Origin: Gemmatimonadota bacterium
GTDB lineage: Bacteria; Gemmatimonadota; Gemmatimonadetes; Longimicrobiales; Gaopeijiaceae
Direction: 5' to 3'
Assembly: GCA_007126575.1 (NCBI GenBank)
Contig: SLBA01000103.1
Coordinates: 1-64,000 of the forward strand
Length of the DNA stretch: 64,000 nt
Shown here: positions 26,412-36,129 of the stretch, in pieces
Layout: the number at the start of each line of letters is the position of its first letter
Numbering within the stretch: the stretch's first letter is position 1
The notes under the pieces: generated by a model
What the model saw: only the letters and a program-made list of their open reading frames with translations
What the model was told of the DNA's origin: nothing
The model's database searches: none
Program-made: the position numbers and the translations under genes

Positions 26412-27221
26412 TCAGAGGAAGAGCCCCGCTCCGCCCACGGTGAGGCGAAGTGCCAGATAGCTGCAGATCACCACGGCGAATCCGATCACGGCGGCCATCG
26501 CACCCCGATAGTCCGTGCGTCCGGTCCCCCGCCGAGCCACGATGATGGCCACGAAGATGAACCACGACAGGACCGCCCAGATCACCTTGGGGTCACCGAC
26601 CTCGAGGGAGCCCCGGTTCGCGGTGGTCCAGGCCCAGCCCAGCCCCAGCGCCAGGGAGAGCATGGCGAAGCCGGCCCACACCCCGACCCGACCCAGCAGG
26701 TCGAGGGTCGCCAGGGGCGGGATGAAGCGAAAGAACCGCCCGAGACGCTTCGACTTGAGCTCGTGATGCTGGATCAGGTAGAGGATCCCGGCGGCGAACG
26801 CGAGCGCCAGCCCCTGGTACCCGAAGAAGGCGAAGGTCACGTGAAGGACGAACCCCACACCCTGGAAGTCGACGCTGAGGGGCGACGGCTCGATCCCGAG
26901 AATCATCGCGATCCCCAGGCAGATCGTGATGAACGGGAGCAGGGCGATTCCCACCCTCGCCGCCTCCCTCAGGGGGATCGTGGCGAGCAGGGCGAGCCCT
27001 CCGATGAAGGCCAGCGACGACAACGCGGCCCCCGGCCCGACGAGGGGAAGCTCCTCGTAGCGGACCCAGTAATCTCCCAGGGCGATCGCGTGCACGACGA
27101 CCGCCGCCCCGGCGATCGCCGACGCGAAGGTTGGACCCTCGCCTCGCGACCCCTTCACGAGGAAGTGGATCCAGAGAGAAAAGGCGCCTACGTAAAGGAG
27201 AAATGCGAGAAGATGTATCAC
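26412..27221 (-). CDS. HemX/CcsA-like cytochrome c assembly membrane protein
   Basis: 269 residues with about eight membrane helices and the CcsA/CcmC-family pattern (HVTFAFFGYQGLALAFAAGILYL is split across helices, and TLDLLGRVGVWAGFAML, GLGWAWTTANRGS). The His residues and Trp-rich segment are as in heme-handling proteins. Bacillus HemX controls HemA level and also sits beside hemA, which fits the 2-base spacing to hemA here. It could instead be a cytochrome c maturation factor. Confidence 0.82.
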   Translation of the reverse strand: MIHLLAFLLYVGAFSLWIHFLVKGSRGEGPTFASAIAGAAVVVHAIALGDYWVRYEELPLVGPGAALSSLAFIGGLALLATIPLREAARVGIALLPFITICLGIAMILGIEPSPLSVDFQGVGFVLHVTFAFFGYQGLALAFAAGILYLIQHHELKSKRLGRFFRFIPPLATLDLLGRVGVWAGFAMLSLALGLGWAWTTANRGSLEVGDPKVIWAVLSWFIFVAIIVARRGTGRTDYRGAMAAVIGFAVVICSYLALRLTVGGAGLFL

Positions 27222-27246
27222 GCCACCCCATCCCGGGGGAGAGGTC

Positions 27247-28212
27247 TCAGGGCATGGCCCGTGTCAGGACCACGGTCATCCCCGGCCGGATCGCACTCGG
27301 AAGTCGGGACTGAAGGATGCGGAGGGTTGCCGTACCATCGCGGAGCCCCACCACCTGGAAGTCTCCGGCGTCCGCACCCTCCCATCCATCGGCCGCACCT
27401 GCCATGGCGCGAAACTCGTCACCGACCGCGAGGCCATCGGCCGCGCCGGCGTCGATGAAGAGCCGGTCTCCGGGGAGATACAGCTCCTTCCTCTCCTCGA
27501 ATGCGAGAACACGTGCCGAGAACCGACTCGGGGTATCGCCGGGGTATACGCCGGCCTCGAGGGGGAAGGTCCGCATGGGTACGATCTGGTTTCCGAGCTC
27601 GACCTTGGAGTAGTCGCGCACCAGCCGGGCCACCGCCCCGGAGTCATCGACCCGTTGCACCTCGAGGACCCCGGTGGGGATCATCACCTGCCCGACATGC
27701 TCGATCTTTCGCGAGGCGCGCACCGCCAGGAGCTGGTCTCCCGGCTGCACCGAAACGCCCTCGTCGAGGTGCAGGCGCACATCGTCGTAGGGGAGCACCG
27801 TGCTGCGACCCAGCCGCACGTCCTGGCCACCCGAGAAGTAGCGGACCTCTCCCAGCGATTCCGAGGGTGCGTCGGGATGGACCAGCCAGCTCGCCGCCTG
27901 GAAGGTCGCCGGGGAGAGGGTCGGAACCTCGGAGGGGGGAACCAGGAGCACCTGGCTGCCCTCGGCGACCTGGCTGGCCCGGACGCCGTAGAAGAGCGTG
28001 CGCTCTCCCGTGTAGGGAGGGGTCGCCTGGGGGACGAAGGGTCGCCGCCGCAGGAGAGCCCGTCGCCCCTCGGGAGTCGTCAGATCCAGGGTGTCGAGAG
28101 CGATCCCGGTCAGGGTCGCTCCGGGAGCGGGATCCTGGGCATGGGCCGGTGAGGCTCCCCCGACCGCGAGGAGGATCACGAAGGATGCGAGTACCGCCGT
28201 CGACCTGAGCAT
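27247..28212 (-). CDS. Secreted protein resembling the SH3-like C-terminal part of LysM proteins
   Basis: 321 residues, not assigned to a pathway. ATG 28212 begins a clear signal peptide ending SPAHAQ; an upstream ATG (28266) lies at the predicted start of transcription and is unlikely. The middle and C-terminal parts (LHLDEGVSVQPGDQLLAV; YLPGDRLFIDAGAADGLAVGDEF; then GTATLRI) resemble small beta-barrel modules found after LysM domains, but no LysM motif is visible. It heads the hemX-hemA-epimerase-tol gene run. Confidence 0.6.
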   Translation of the reverse strand: MLRSTAVLASFVILLAVGGASPAHAQDPAPGATLTGIALDTLDLTTPEGRRALLRRRPFVPQATPPYTGERTLFYGVRASQVAEGSQVLLVPPSEVPTLSPATFQAASWLVHPDAPSESLGEVRYFSGGQDVRLGRSTVLPYDDVRLHLDEGVSVQPGDQLLAVRASRKIEHVGQVMIPTGVLEVQRVDDSGAVARLVRDYSKVELGNQIVPMRTFPLEAGVYPGDTPSRFSARVLAFEERKELYLPGDRLFIDAGAADGLAVGDEFRAMAGAADGWEGADAGDFQVVGLRDGTATLRILQSRLPSAIRPGMTVVLTRAMP

Positions 28213-28271
28213 GACGGCTCCCGGGTCTGAAATCGAAACAGGAGGCGGGCAGAGGTGCACCGCCATCGTCG

Positions 28272-28300
28272 AAGATAGGCCAGCCTGCCGGGTGGGTCAA
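28272..28300 (-). promoter_or_regulatory. Sigma-70-like promoter for the hemX-hemA-tol gene run
   Basis: On the minus strand, TTGACC (28300-28295), a 17-base spacer and TATCTT (28277-28272). Transcription would begin near 28265, about 50 bases before the ATG at 28212. The -10 is identical to that at 5718-5723. Confidence 0.65.
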
Positions 28301-28311
28301 TCAGCCCGACG

Positions 28312-29310
28312 TCAAATGTTTATCTCTGCGAAGCGGCGAGCCCAGTACGTGAGGATCAGGTCGGCCCCCGCTCTTCGGATCGAGAGAAGGGCTTCCGTCA
28401 TCGCCCGCTCCTCGTCGAGCCACCCCCGCTCGGCCGCCGCCATGATCGCGGAATACTCGCCGGATACGTGGTACGCCGCGACGGGCACGTCGGTACTCTC
28501 TCGCACGGCCCGGATGATGTCGAGGTATGCGAGCGCGGGCTTCACCATGACGATGTCCGCCCCTTCCTTCAGGTCCGCACGGACCTCGCGCAGCGCTTCG
28601 CGTGCATTGGCGGGGTCCATCTGGTAGCCTCGGCGATCTCCATGTTCCGGAGCGGACTCCGCCGCGTCGCGGAAGGGCCCGTAGAATGCCGATGCGTACT
28701 TTGCCGCGTAGCTCATGATCGGAAGCTCCGGAAAGCCCTCGGCATCGAGCGCCGCACGGATCGCCGCCACCCGCCCATCCATCATGTCCGAGGGCGCCAC
28801 CAGATCCGCGCCCGCCCGGGCATGGCTGACCGCCGATCGGGCGAGCCTCTCCAGGGTGGGATCGTTGAGCACCCGCCCCCCCTCGAGGACCCCGCAGTGC
28901 CCGTGATCGGTGTATTCGCACAGGCATACGTCGGTCACGACCAGGAGCCCGGGCGCCACGGACTTCAGCGCCCGGACCGCCTCCTGCACGACGCCGGACT
29001 CGTCCCACGCACCGGAGCCCTCGGGGTCCTTCGACTCCGGGACGCCGAAGAGGATGACGCCCCCGATCCCCAGCTCGGCCAGTCGGGGGCCTTCGGCGGC
29101 CACCTCGTCCACCGAAAGCTGCTCCACCCCGGGCATCGAGGCCACGGGTCGCCGGATGCCTTCACCCGACACCACGAAGAGGGGAAGGATCAGCTGTTCC
29201 GCCGAGAGTCGGGTCTCGCGAACGAGGGCTCGCAGCGCCGGGCTCCGGCGCAGCCTCCGGCCCCGGTGGAAGGGAAGGGGCGTGATGCGGGGGTCCGATG
29301 ATTCGGTCAT
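28312..29310 (-). CDS. hemB: Porphobilinogen synthase (delta-aminolevulinate dehydratase)
   Basis: 332 residues; joins two 5-aminolevulinates to porphobilinogen. The zinc-site cysteines are Cys129, Cys131 and Cys139 ([14 protein letters not shown]), so it is the Zn-dependent type. The Schiff-base lysines are Lys204 (YAAKYAS) and Lys257 (VMVKPAL). It ends the rel-uvrB-tsaE-tsaB-rimI run and is followed by the promoter at 28272-28300. Confidence 0.97.
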   Translation of the reverse strand: MTESSDPRITPLPFHRGRRLRRSPALRALVRETRLSAEQLILPLFVVSGEGIRRPVASMPGVEQLSVDEVAAEGPRLAELGIGGVILFGVPESKDPEGSGAWDESGVVQEAVRALKSVAPGLLVVTDVCLCEYTDHGHCGVLEGGRVLNDPTLERLARSAVSHARAGADLVAPSDMMDGRVAAIRAALDAEGFPELPIMSYAAKYASAFYGPFRDAAESAPEHGDRRGYQMDPANAREALREVRADLKEGADIVMVKPALAYLDIIRAVRESTDVPVAAYHVSGEYSAIMAAAERGWLDEERAMTEALLSIRRAGADLILTYWARRFAEINI

Positions 29311-29323
29311 GATGGCTCGGTGG

Positions 29324-29785
29324 TCAGGAGGCTCGGGAGAGATCGACGTCGAAATCCAGTTGCAGCACGATGGCGTCCTCTCGGGGATTCACATAGTAGT
29401 TTCGGCGCTCTCCGACCGCCTCGAAGCCCCGGCTGCGATAGAGTCGGTGGGCCGCCTCGTTCGACTTTCGCACCTCGAGGAAGACGCGAAGAACCCCATG
29501 GAGGGCGACCTCGGCGAGCAGCACGTCCAGAAGGCTTCCTCCGACCCCCTTCCCGCGGGCCGAGGGGGCGATCGCGAGGTTCGCGAGTTCGGCCTCGTCG
29601 AAGACCCACCAGATGATGCCGTGGCCGATCAGCTCCCCCTCGTCGTCTTCGGCCACACGGAAGATCACGGTGTGCCGGGCCAGCAGCGAGAGGAAGGTGT
29701 GACGGCTCCAGGGGGTCGAGAAGGAGGACGACTCGTTTCGCACCACCGCATCTAGATCTGCGGTGGTCGCGGGCCGGATCTTCAC
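29324..29785 (-). CDS. rimI: Ribosomal protein S18 alanine N-acetyltransferase RimI
   Basis: 153 residues, GNAT fold. The acetyl-CoA loop is [10 protein letters not shown] (about 77-86), and the C-terminal part reads [19 protein letters not shown], typical of RimI. It acetylates the N-terminus of S18. It overlaps tsaB by four bases, the usual tsaE-tsaB-rimI neighbourhood. Confidence 0.9.
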   Translation of the reverse strand: MKIRPATTADLDAVVRNESSSFSTPWSRHTFLSLLARHTVIFRVAEDDEGELIGHGIIWWVFDEAELANLAIAPSARGKGVGGSLLDVLLAEVALHGVLRVFLEVRKSNEAAHRLYRSRGFEAVGERRNYYVNPREDAIVLQLDFDVDLSRAS

Positions 29786-30567
29786 GCTCCGCTCACCTCG
29801 GCTTCCCGCTCCGGCTGCGAGGGCCGCAGGTAGTCGGGCTCCCAGCGGGAGCCCGCGGGTTCGGGCGCTGCGTCCGGGTGCAGCGCGTGAATCCGGAGGA
29901 GGCCCTCGGCGGTGGGGAGCCCGGCCGGGAAGGGCAGGATCCGATGGCCCTCACCGTCGAGCACCTCGGCGTGCCGATGGGCCCCGTCCCCGCAGAAGAG
30001 GACGTTTTCGGGCAGGTCCCGCCGCAGCAGGTCGTCGAGGGTGATCGCCTCGGGAGCCACCGTCTCTTCGACGACCCCGGGGAGGAACCGGTAGCAGGCG
30101 GCGTAGAGCCGATCCGCACGGGCGTCGAAGAGCACGTACCGGGGCCAGGCCTCGGCCTCGTCGGGGAGGTCGAGCCGGCGGGGCACGGCGTGCGCGCGCA
30201 GTGCGGCGGGGATCTGCGCCCGGTAGGAGGCCGCGGCGCCCGCCAGCGACGACCAGGTCCACAGCGGGACTCCGAGCCCCCTGGAGAGCCCGCGGGCCGT
30301 GGCCGCCGCGATCCGGACCCCCGTGAAGGATCCGGGGCCCCGCCCCACCACGATCCCGGTAAGGTCGGTCCGAGCGACCCCCGCATCCTCGAGAACCCCC
30401 TCGATGGTGGGCACTAGGAGGGCAGCCTGCTCCCCCCTCCGCAGGAGGAGCGCCCGGGCCCGAACCTCGTCCCGCCTCGAGACCGCGACCGAGCCGAAGC
30501 CCGACGAGGTGTCGATCGCGAGCAGCACCGAGCCCGCAGCGGGGGTCGATCGGGAGCTTCTGCCCAT
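29782..30567 (-). CDS. tsaB: tRNA t6A modification protein TsaB
   Basis: 261 residues from ATG 30567 (TGATG overlap with tsaE; frame open to 30765). ASKHA fold with LLAIDTSSGFGSVA at the N-terminus and GRGPGSFTGVRIAAATARGL, the TsaB signature. It forms the TsaBDE complex that adds threonylcarbamoyl to A37 of tRNAs. tsaE is adjacent; tsaD and tsaC are not in the window. Confidence 0.94.
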   Translation of the reverse strand: MGRSSRSTPAAGSVLLAIDTSSGFGSVAVSRRDEVRARALLLRRGEQAALLVPTIEGVLEDAGVARTDLTGIVVGRGPGSFTGVRIAAATARGLSRGLGVPLWTWSSLAGAAASYRAQIPAALRAHAVPRRLDLPDEAEAWPRYVLFDARADRLYAACYRFLPGVVEETVAPEAITLDDLLRRDLPENVLFCGDGAHRHAEVLDGEGHRILPFPAGLPTAEGLLRIHALHPDAAPEPAGSRWEPDYLRPSQPEREAEVSGA

Positions 30568-31031
30568 CACCCCCGCTCCAGCGTGACGGGGAAACCCGGC
30601 AGATGCGGGGGGGCCCCCACTCGATGGACCTGAACCATGCGGAGCGAGGATCCGGGCTCTGGCGCGGTCAGGTGAATGTCCCACCGGTCGCCGGGAAGAT
30701 GCTCCCCGGCGCGCTCCGGCCATTCCACCATGACGAGCTCGGCGTCCTGCCCCAGCTCCTCCCACCCCAGCTCCCAGAGCTCGTCGGGCTCCCGCAGCCG
30801 ATACAGATCCAGGTGCACGACCTCGGCCTCTCCCCGTGCGGGGTAGCGGAAGAGGAGGTTGAAGGTCGGCGACGGCATCGCGCCCTCGACCCCGGCCCCG
30901 CGTGCGATCGCTCGCGCCAGCACGGACTTTCCGGCCCCCAGCTGCCCGCGAAGGCCCAGAAATATCGGGAGTTCGACCGCTGCCCCGACCTGCTCGCCCC
31001 AGTGGATGAGGTCCCGCTCCGATAGCATCAT
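30567..31031 (-). CDS. tsaE: tRNA t6A modification ATPase TsaE
   Basis: 154 residues. P-loop GQLGAGKS, then MPSPTFNLLFRYP and HLDLYRLREPDELWELG, as in YjeE/TsaE, which powers the TsaBD complex. The start is one of two adjacent ATG codons (31031, 31028), just after the uvrB stop (31036); the frame is open to 31106 inside uvrB, which I reject. Confidence 0.94.
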   Translation of the reverse strand: MMLSERDLIHWGEQVGAAVELPIFLGLRGQLGAGKSVLARAIARGAGVEGAMPSPTFNLLFRYPARGEAEVVHLDLYRLREPDELWELGWEELGQDAELVMVEWPERAGEHLPGDRWDIHLTAPEPGSSLRMVQVHRVGAPPHLPGFPVTLERG

Positions 31032-31035
31032 CGCC

Positions 31036-33069
31036 TTACTTCCTCGCCGAAGTCGAGGGCCTCTTCGACGAGCCGTCCAGCCGCGACCGGACCTCGAAGA
31101 GCTCATCTCTAAGGCGCGCCGCTCTCTCGAAATCCATGGCGGCCGCCGCCACCTCCATCTCCGCCTCCAGCACCTTGGCCATCTCCTCGAGGTTGATCTC
31201 GTCCTGGTAGCTGCCGATTTCGTCGAGCTGCTCGGCCACCTTCAGCGGAGCCAGCACCCGCGCGTCCGCCACCCGGGTCGAGAACTCGATCTCCTCGATG
31301 CTCTTGCGAATCGTGGTCGGGGTGATCCCGTGTTCGAGGTTGTGGGCGACCTGGATCTCGCGCCGCCGCTCGGTCTCGTCGATGCACCGGCGCATCGACT
31401 CGGTGATCCGGTCGGCGTAGAGGATCGCCCGCCCCTGCTCGTTGCGGGCCGCCCGTCCGATCGTCTGGATCAGCGAACGGTGGTTGCGCAGGAAGCCCTC
31501 CTTGTCCGCGTCGAGGATCGCGACGAGCGAGACCTCCGGCAGGTCGAGCCCCTCCCGCAGGAGGTTGATGCCCACCAGGACATCGAACCGCCCAAGGCGG
31601 AGCCCCCGGATGATCTCCATCCGCTCGATGGTGTCGATGTCGGAGTGCATGTAGCTCACCTTCACCCCCACCCCCTGCAGGTACTCAGACAGGTCCTCGG
31701 CCATCCGCTTCGTGAGGGTGGTCACCAGCACCCGCTCGCCCCGCTCCTCGCGCAACCGGATCTCGGAGAGGAGGTCGTCGACCTGGCCTGAGACCGGGCG
31801 CACCTCCACCTCCGGATCCACGAGTCCCGTCGGACGGATGATCTGCTCCACGACCACGCCACCCGAGAGCTCGAGCTCCCGGTCGGCCGGGGTCGCCGAG
31901 ACGAAGATCGCCTTCTCCAGCATGCCCAGCCACTCCTCGAACTGGAGGGGCCGGTTGTCGAGCGCCGACGGGAGCCTGAATCCGTGCTCGATCAGCGTCT
32001 CCTTTCGCGAACGGTCCCCCTTGTACATCCCCCCGATCTGGGGGAGCGACTGGTGGGACTCGTCCACGATGATCAACCAGTCCTCGGGGAAGTAGTCGAG
32101 CAGGCACGACGGGCGCTCCCCCGGCTTCCTCCCCGACATGAACCGCGAGTAGTTCTCGATCCCCGGGCAGGTGCCGATCTCGAGCATCATCTCGATGTCG
32201 AACTTCGTGCGCGACTCGATCCGCTGGGCCTCGAGCAGGCGCCCGTGCCGCTGGAAGTGCTTGACCTGCTCCTCCATCTCGGCCCGGATCTCGGGCACCG
32301 CCTCCTCGATCGTCTGGCGATGCGTGACGTAGTGCGAGGCCGGGTAGATCGCCGTGCGTTCCATCGCCGTGATGATCTCGCCGGTCAGCGGATCAAAGCG
32401 GGTGATCCGCTCCACCTCGTCGCCCCAGAACTCGATCCGGATCGCCTGTTCCTCGTAGGCGGGGAGGACTTCCACGGTGTCTCCACGCACGCGGAAATTT
32501 CCCCGTTCGAAGGCGATGTCGTTCCTCCGGTACTGAATGTCGACGAGCGCCCGGAGGAGGTCGCCCCTGCCCATCTCCTCGCCGACGGTGACCTCGAACA
32601 TGAGGGACCGATAGTCCTCGGGGTTCCCCAGACCGTAGATGCACGAGACCGAGGCGACCACCACCACGTCCTCGCGCTCGAAGAGCGACGAGGTGGCGCG
32701 CAGCCGCAGGCGGTCGATGTCCTCGTTGATCGCCGAGTCCTTCTCGATGTAGGTGTCGGTCGAGGGGACGTAGGCCTCGGGCTGGTAGTAGTCGTAGTAC
32801 GAGACGAAGTACTCCACCGCGTTCGAGGGGAGCAGCCCCTTGAGCTCCCCGTAGAGCTGGGCGGCCAGCGTCTTGTTGTGCGACATGACGAGGGTGGGTC
32901 GGCGGTGGTTCGCGATCACGTGCGCCATCGTCAGCGTCTTTCCGGTGCCGGTCGCCCCCAGGAGGGTCTGGAAGCGGTCTCCCCGCTCCAGTCCCTCGGT
33001 CAGCTCGGTGATCGCCCGGGGCTGATCGCCCTTGGGCTCGTAGGGCGCCTCGATTCGGAAGTCGGGCAT
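31036..33069 (-). CDS. uvrB: Excinuclease ABC subunit B
   Basis: 677 residues. UvrB verifies DNA damage in nucleotide excision repair. Walker A is GATGTGKT (38-45); the beta-hairpin carries [12 protein letters not shown] (about 91-102); helicase motifs include SATPADREL and [19 protein letters not shown]; the C-terminal UVR domain ([20 protein letters not shown]) binds UvrC. Full length. It lies seven bases after rel. Confidence 0.98.
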   Translation of the reverse strand: MPDFRIEAPYEPKGDQPRAITELTEGLERGDRFQTLLGATGTGKTLTMAHVIANHRRPTLVMSHNKTLAAQLYGELKGLLPSNAVEYFVSYYDYYQPEAYVPSTDTYIEKDSAINEDIDRLRLRATSSLFEREDVVVVASVSCIYGLGNPEDYRSLMFEVTVGEEMGRGDLLRALVDIQYRRNDIAFERGNFRVRGDTVEVLPAYEEQAIRIEFWGDEVERITRFDPLTGEIITAMERTAIYPASHYVTHRQTIEEAVPEIRAEMEEQVKHFQRHGRLLEAQRIESRTKFDIEMMLEIGTCPGIENYSRFMSGRKPGERPSCLLDYFPEDWLIIVDESHQSLPQIGGMYKGDRSRKETLIEHGFRLPSALDNRPLQFEEWLGMLEKAIFVSATPADRELELSGGVVVEQIIRPTGLVDPEVEVRPVSGQVDDLLSEIRLREERGERVLVTTLTKRMAEDLSEYLQGVGVKVSYMHSDIDTIERMEIIRGLRLGRFDVLVGINLLREGLDLPEVSLVAILDADKEGFLRNHRSLIQTIGRAARNEQGRAILYADRITESMRRCIDETERRREIQVAHNLEHGITPTTIRKSIEEIEFSTRVADARVLAPLKVAEQLDEIGSYQDEINLEEMAKVLEAEMEVAAAAMDFERAARLRDELFEVRSRLDGSSKRPSTSARK

Positions 33070-33076
33070 TCGGCGG

Positions 33077-35344
33077 TCAGTCCCTTTCCACGTCCAGAAG
33101 GTCGGAGTCGACGAACGACTCCCTTCGCTCCACCGAGATCACGCCCTTGATGCGGGTGATCACCTTGACCACCCGGTTCAGGTGCTGGAGGTCCCGGACC
33201 TCGACCACGAACTCCCCGAGCATCCCGTCGTCCACGGCGCGGATGTCGGCGTGCTGGATATCGGTCCCCGTCTCGGTGATCGCCTTCGCGATGTCCGAGA
33301 GGAGGCCGCGGCGGTCGGTGCCCCGCGTGTAGAGCTTCACGAAGAAGCGTTCGCCCTGCTCCGCAGACCACTCGATCTCCATGCGGCGGTCGGGGTCCTG
33401 CGAGAGGTTCAGGACGTTCGGGCAGTCCTTCCGGTGGATCGAGACCCCCCGGCCCGCGGTGATGTAGCCGATCACGTCGTCACCGGGCACCGGCTGGCAG
33501 CACTGCGAATAGCGAACCATGAGGTTGTCGATCCCCTGGATGCGCACCCCCTTGTCCGAGCGCCGGATCTTGCGGGCGATCCGCTGCAGGGGTGAGTCCG
33601 CCTTCCGCTTCGCCTCCTGCACCTCCTGTTCGGGGAGGATCTCCTTGAGGACCGCCGACGGACCGACGTCGCCCCGACCGAGCGCGGCGTAGACGTGCTC
33701 CCAGTCCGGGTAGTCCAGCGACTCCGCCGCCGCCTCCAGGACCGAGGGGTCGGGGAGGCTCACCCGCAGCTTCTTCAGTTCGCGATCCAGGAACTCCTTG
33801 CCCAGCTTCATCGACTGCTCGTGCTCCTCGGCCCGGATCCACTGCCGGATCTTCTGGCGAGCCCTCGACGTCTTCACGAAGGCGAGCCAGTCGCGCGACG
33901 GGCTCTGCTTCTGCGAGGTGAGCACCTCGACGGTGTCCCCGTTCTTGAGCTCCCTCGAGAGCGGGGCGATCCGCCCGTTGACCTTCGCGCCCGCGCAGTG
34001 GAACCCCACCTCGGTATGCACGGCGAAGGCGAAGTCGATCGGGGTCGCGCCCACGGGAAGCTGCTTGACCTCTCCCTTCGGGGTGAAGACGAAAATTTCC
34101 CCCAGGAAGAGGTCCATCCGGAGGAACTCCATGAACTCCTCGGGCTCCGACGCCTCCTGCTGCCACTCCAGCACCTGGCGGAACCAGGAGAGGGCCTCGT
34201 CGAACTCGTCCCCCTTGTCCGCTCCCTCCTTGTAGCGCCAGTGCGAGGCGATTCCGTACTCGGCGGTCCGGTGCATCTCCTCGGTCCGGATCTGGACCTC
34301 GTAGCGGCGCCCTCCCGGTCCGAAGACGGTGGTGTGGAGGGACCGGTACATGTTCGACTTCGGGGTGGCGATGTAGTCGTGGAAGCGCTCCTGGATCGGG
34401 GTCCACCGCGAATGGATGAGGCCGAGCGCGGCATAGCAGTTCTGGACCGTGTCCGTCGTCACCCGCATCGCCATCAGGTCGTAGATCTCCTCGAAGGGCT
34501 TCTCCCGTTTCGAGATCTTCCGATGGATCGACCAGAGGTGCTTCGGCCGCCCGGTCACCTCGCCCGGGATCCCCGACTCTTCGAGCAACTCCTCCAGCGG
34601 CCGCTGCATCTCGAGGATCTGACGCTCCCGCTCCTTGCGGCGCTGCTGGACCATCCGCCGCAGCTCCTCGTACTCGTCCGGCTCCAGGAACTTGAAGCAC
34701 AGGTCCTCGAGCTCCCACTTCACCTGCGCCATTCCCAGGCGGTGCGCGAGGGGGGCGTAGATCTCCCGCGTCTCCAGCGCGATGCGCTGCTGTTTCGGCC
34801 GCGGCAGGTGCTCGAGGGTCCGCATGTTGTGAAGACGGTCCGCGAGCTTGATCAGGATGACCCGCGCGTCCTCGGCCATCGAGAGGAGGAGCTTCCGGTA
34901 GTTCTCGGCCTGCCGCTCGGTCTGCGAGCGGAACTTGACCTTCCCGATCTTCGTCACCCCGTCGACGATCGCCGCGACCTCGGCCCCGAAGCGCTCCTCC
35001 ACGTCGGTGAGCGAGAACTCGGTGTCCTCGACCACGTCGTGGATGAGGCCCGCCACGATCGAGTCCGTGTCCAGGCGAAACTGCCCCAGGATGATCGCGA
35101 CCTCGACGGCGTGGTTCACGAAGCTCTCGCCACTCGCCCGGGTCTGCCCGGAGTGCGCGGAATCCGCGAGCTCCCAGGCCCTGCGGATCCGGTCCACGTC
35201 CAGCCGCGAGGCATACGCCTCCAGCTCCCTCGCCAACGGACGGGGGAGGCCCCGGATGGTCGGGGACGCAGGCTGGGCGGTGCCGGATGGGAGAGCCATA
35301 AGAGATCCAGTACCCGAGGGGCTTCTCGATGCTCCGTCCATCAT
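33077..35344 (-). CDS. rel: Bifunctional (p)ppGpp synthetase/hydrolase Rel/SpoT
   Basis: 755 residues, all four domains present: HD hydrolase with HDVVEDT (102-108), synthetase ([14 protein letters not shown], then [19 protein letters not shown]), TGS ([20 protein letters not shown]) and C-terminal ACT ([20 protein letters not shown]). The HDxxED motif is intact, so hydrolysis is expected. Two ATG codons (35344, 35341) have GGAAGG close upstream and give the full length; an internal ATG at 35299 is a weaker alternative. It precedes uvrB. Confidence 0.97.
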   Translation of the reverse strand: MMDGASRSPSGTGSLMALPSGTAQPASPTIRGLPRPLARELEAYASRLDVDRIRRAWELADSAHSGQTRASGESFVNHAVEVAIILGQFRLDTDSIVAGLIHDVVEDTEFSLTDVEERFGAEVAAIVDGVTKIGKVKFRSQTERQAENYRKLLLSMAEDARVILIKLADRLHNMRTLEHLPRPKQQRIALETREIYAPLAHRLGMAQVKWELEDLCFKFLEPDEYEELRRMVQQRRKERERQILEMQRPLEELLEESGIPGEVTGRPKHLWSIHRKISKREKPFEEIYDLMAMRVTTDTVQNCYAALGLIHSRWTPIQERFHDYIATPKSNMYRSLHTTVFGPGGRRYEVQIRTEEMHRTAEYGIASHWRYKEGADKGDEFDEALSWFRQVLEWQQEASEPEEFMEFLRMDLFLGEIFVFTPKGEVKQLPVGATPIDFAFAVHTEVGFHCAGAKVNGRIAPLSRELKNGDTVEVLTSQKQSPSRDWLAFVKTSRARQKIRQWIRAEEHEQSMKLGKEFLDRELKKLRVSLPDPSVLEAAAESLDYPDWEHVYAALGRGDVGPSAVLKEILPEQEVQEAKRKADSPLQRIARKIRRSDKGVRIQGIDNLMVRYSQCCQPVPGDDVIGYITAGRGVSIHRKDCPNVLNLSQDPDRRMEIEWSAEQGERFFVKLYTRGTDRRGLLSDIAKAITETGTDIQHADIRAVDDGMLGEFVVEVRDLQHLNRVVKVITRIKGVISVERRESFVDSDLLDVERD

Positions 35345-35413
35345 ACACCTTCCCCCGGCCCGGGCAACGGGAAGGTCGCCGAGGGGGCGCCCCGGGGACT
35401 CGCCGCCGGCCCC

Positions 35414-36001
35414 CTACCGGTCCGACCCGGCCCCGAGAACGATCGGGCGCGGATAACGGATCGGTCCCAGCGAGGTCTCGATCGTCGGGAGGATCTCCAT
35501 GCGGAGATTCACGGGCGCTCCCTCGACGCCCGCCAGCGAGGCGGCCAGGTTCACGAGCTCCTCGAGACCCCCGTCGAAGAATTCGAGGAGGTCGAGCCGG
35601 GCCCCGACGGGCACCGTGGTGGCTTCGCCCGAGACCATCCGGACCGCTTCGGTCAGCCCTCCGGACACGGTCTCCCGGCCTTCCAGAAAGAGGGTCCAGT
35701 CCATCGCCACGAGGCTGGCCTCGGGGTTGTCCGCAGGATTGTCCGCCCGTAGATCGATCGTCAGCTCGAGCGGAAGGCGGCGATCCGAAAGTGCGAGGCC
35801 CAGCCGCAGGACGTCTCGCGCGCTCACATCCCCGTACCCGCGAACCCCGTCGAGCGGGACGCCGGCCAGGCTGACCTGATGCACCCGATCGAGAGAGAAG
35901 TCCACCTGGCCGAGGGCCAGCAACGACTGGAAGGCCGCGCAGGAGGGCAGGACCAGGACCAGGGCGACCACCATCACGAGCGAACGGATGCGGGAGAGCA
36001 T
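35414..36001 (-). CDS. Lipoprotein with a LEA14-like domain
   Basis: 195 residues, function unknown. The ATG at 36001 has GAGG six bases upstream; the signal ends LPSC (Cys near 21). The body (VDFSLDRVHQVSLAGVPLDGV, then LELTIDLRADNPADNPEASLVAMDWTLFLEG in parts, then TTVPVGARLDLL) is like the LEA type-2 beta fold, which often sits at the membrane. It is read from its own promoter (36044-36072) and may be the first gene of the rel operon, 69 bases before rel. Confidence 0.7.
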   Translation of the reverse strand: MLSRIRSLVMVVALVLVLPSCAAFQSLLALGQVDFSLDRVHQVSLAGVPLDGVRGYGDVSARDVLRLGLALSDRRLPLELTIDLRADNPADNPEASLVAMDWTLFLEGRETVSGGLTEAVRMVSGEATTVPVGARLDLLEFFDGGLEELVNLAASLAGVEGAPVNLRMEILPTIETSLGPIRYPRPIVLGAGSDR

Positions 36002-36043
36002 GAACCACCTCGGGAAACGCTGGGAAGGGGCGGAGCGCACCTC

Positions 36044-36072
36044 ACGATAACGCTCCCGCGGGACTCTGTGAA
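36044..36072 (-). promoter_or_regulatory. Sigma-70-like promoter with a palindromic spacer
   Basis: TTCACA (36072-36067), 17 bases, TATCGT (36049-36044) on the minus strand. The spacer holds a perfect 10-bp palindrome, TCCCGCGGGA (36054-36063), which could be an operator. Transcription would begin near 36037, with a leader of about 36 bases to the lipoprotein ATG. Confidence 0.5.
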
Positions 36073-36129
36073 TCCGGGCGTCCTCGGGTCGACCTGCGGG
36101 GACGACCCCGGTGGCTCCGCGACCGGTCG

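Noticed and set aside
33480-36008. Minus-strand frame of 842 codons in another phase
   Set aside because: It shadows rel, which has full HD, synthetase, TGS and ACT domains; the shadow is Gly/Arg/Pro-rich noise.
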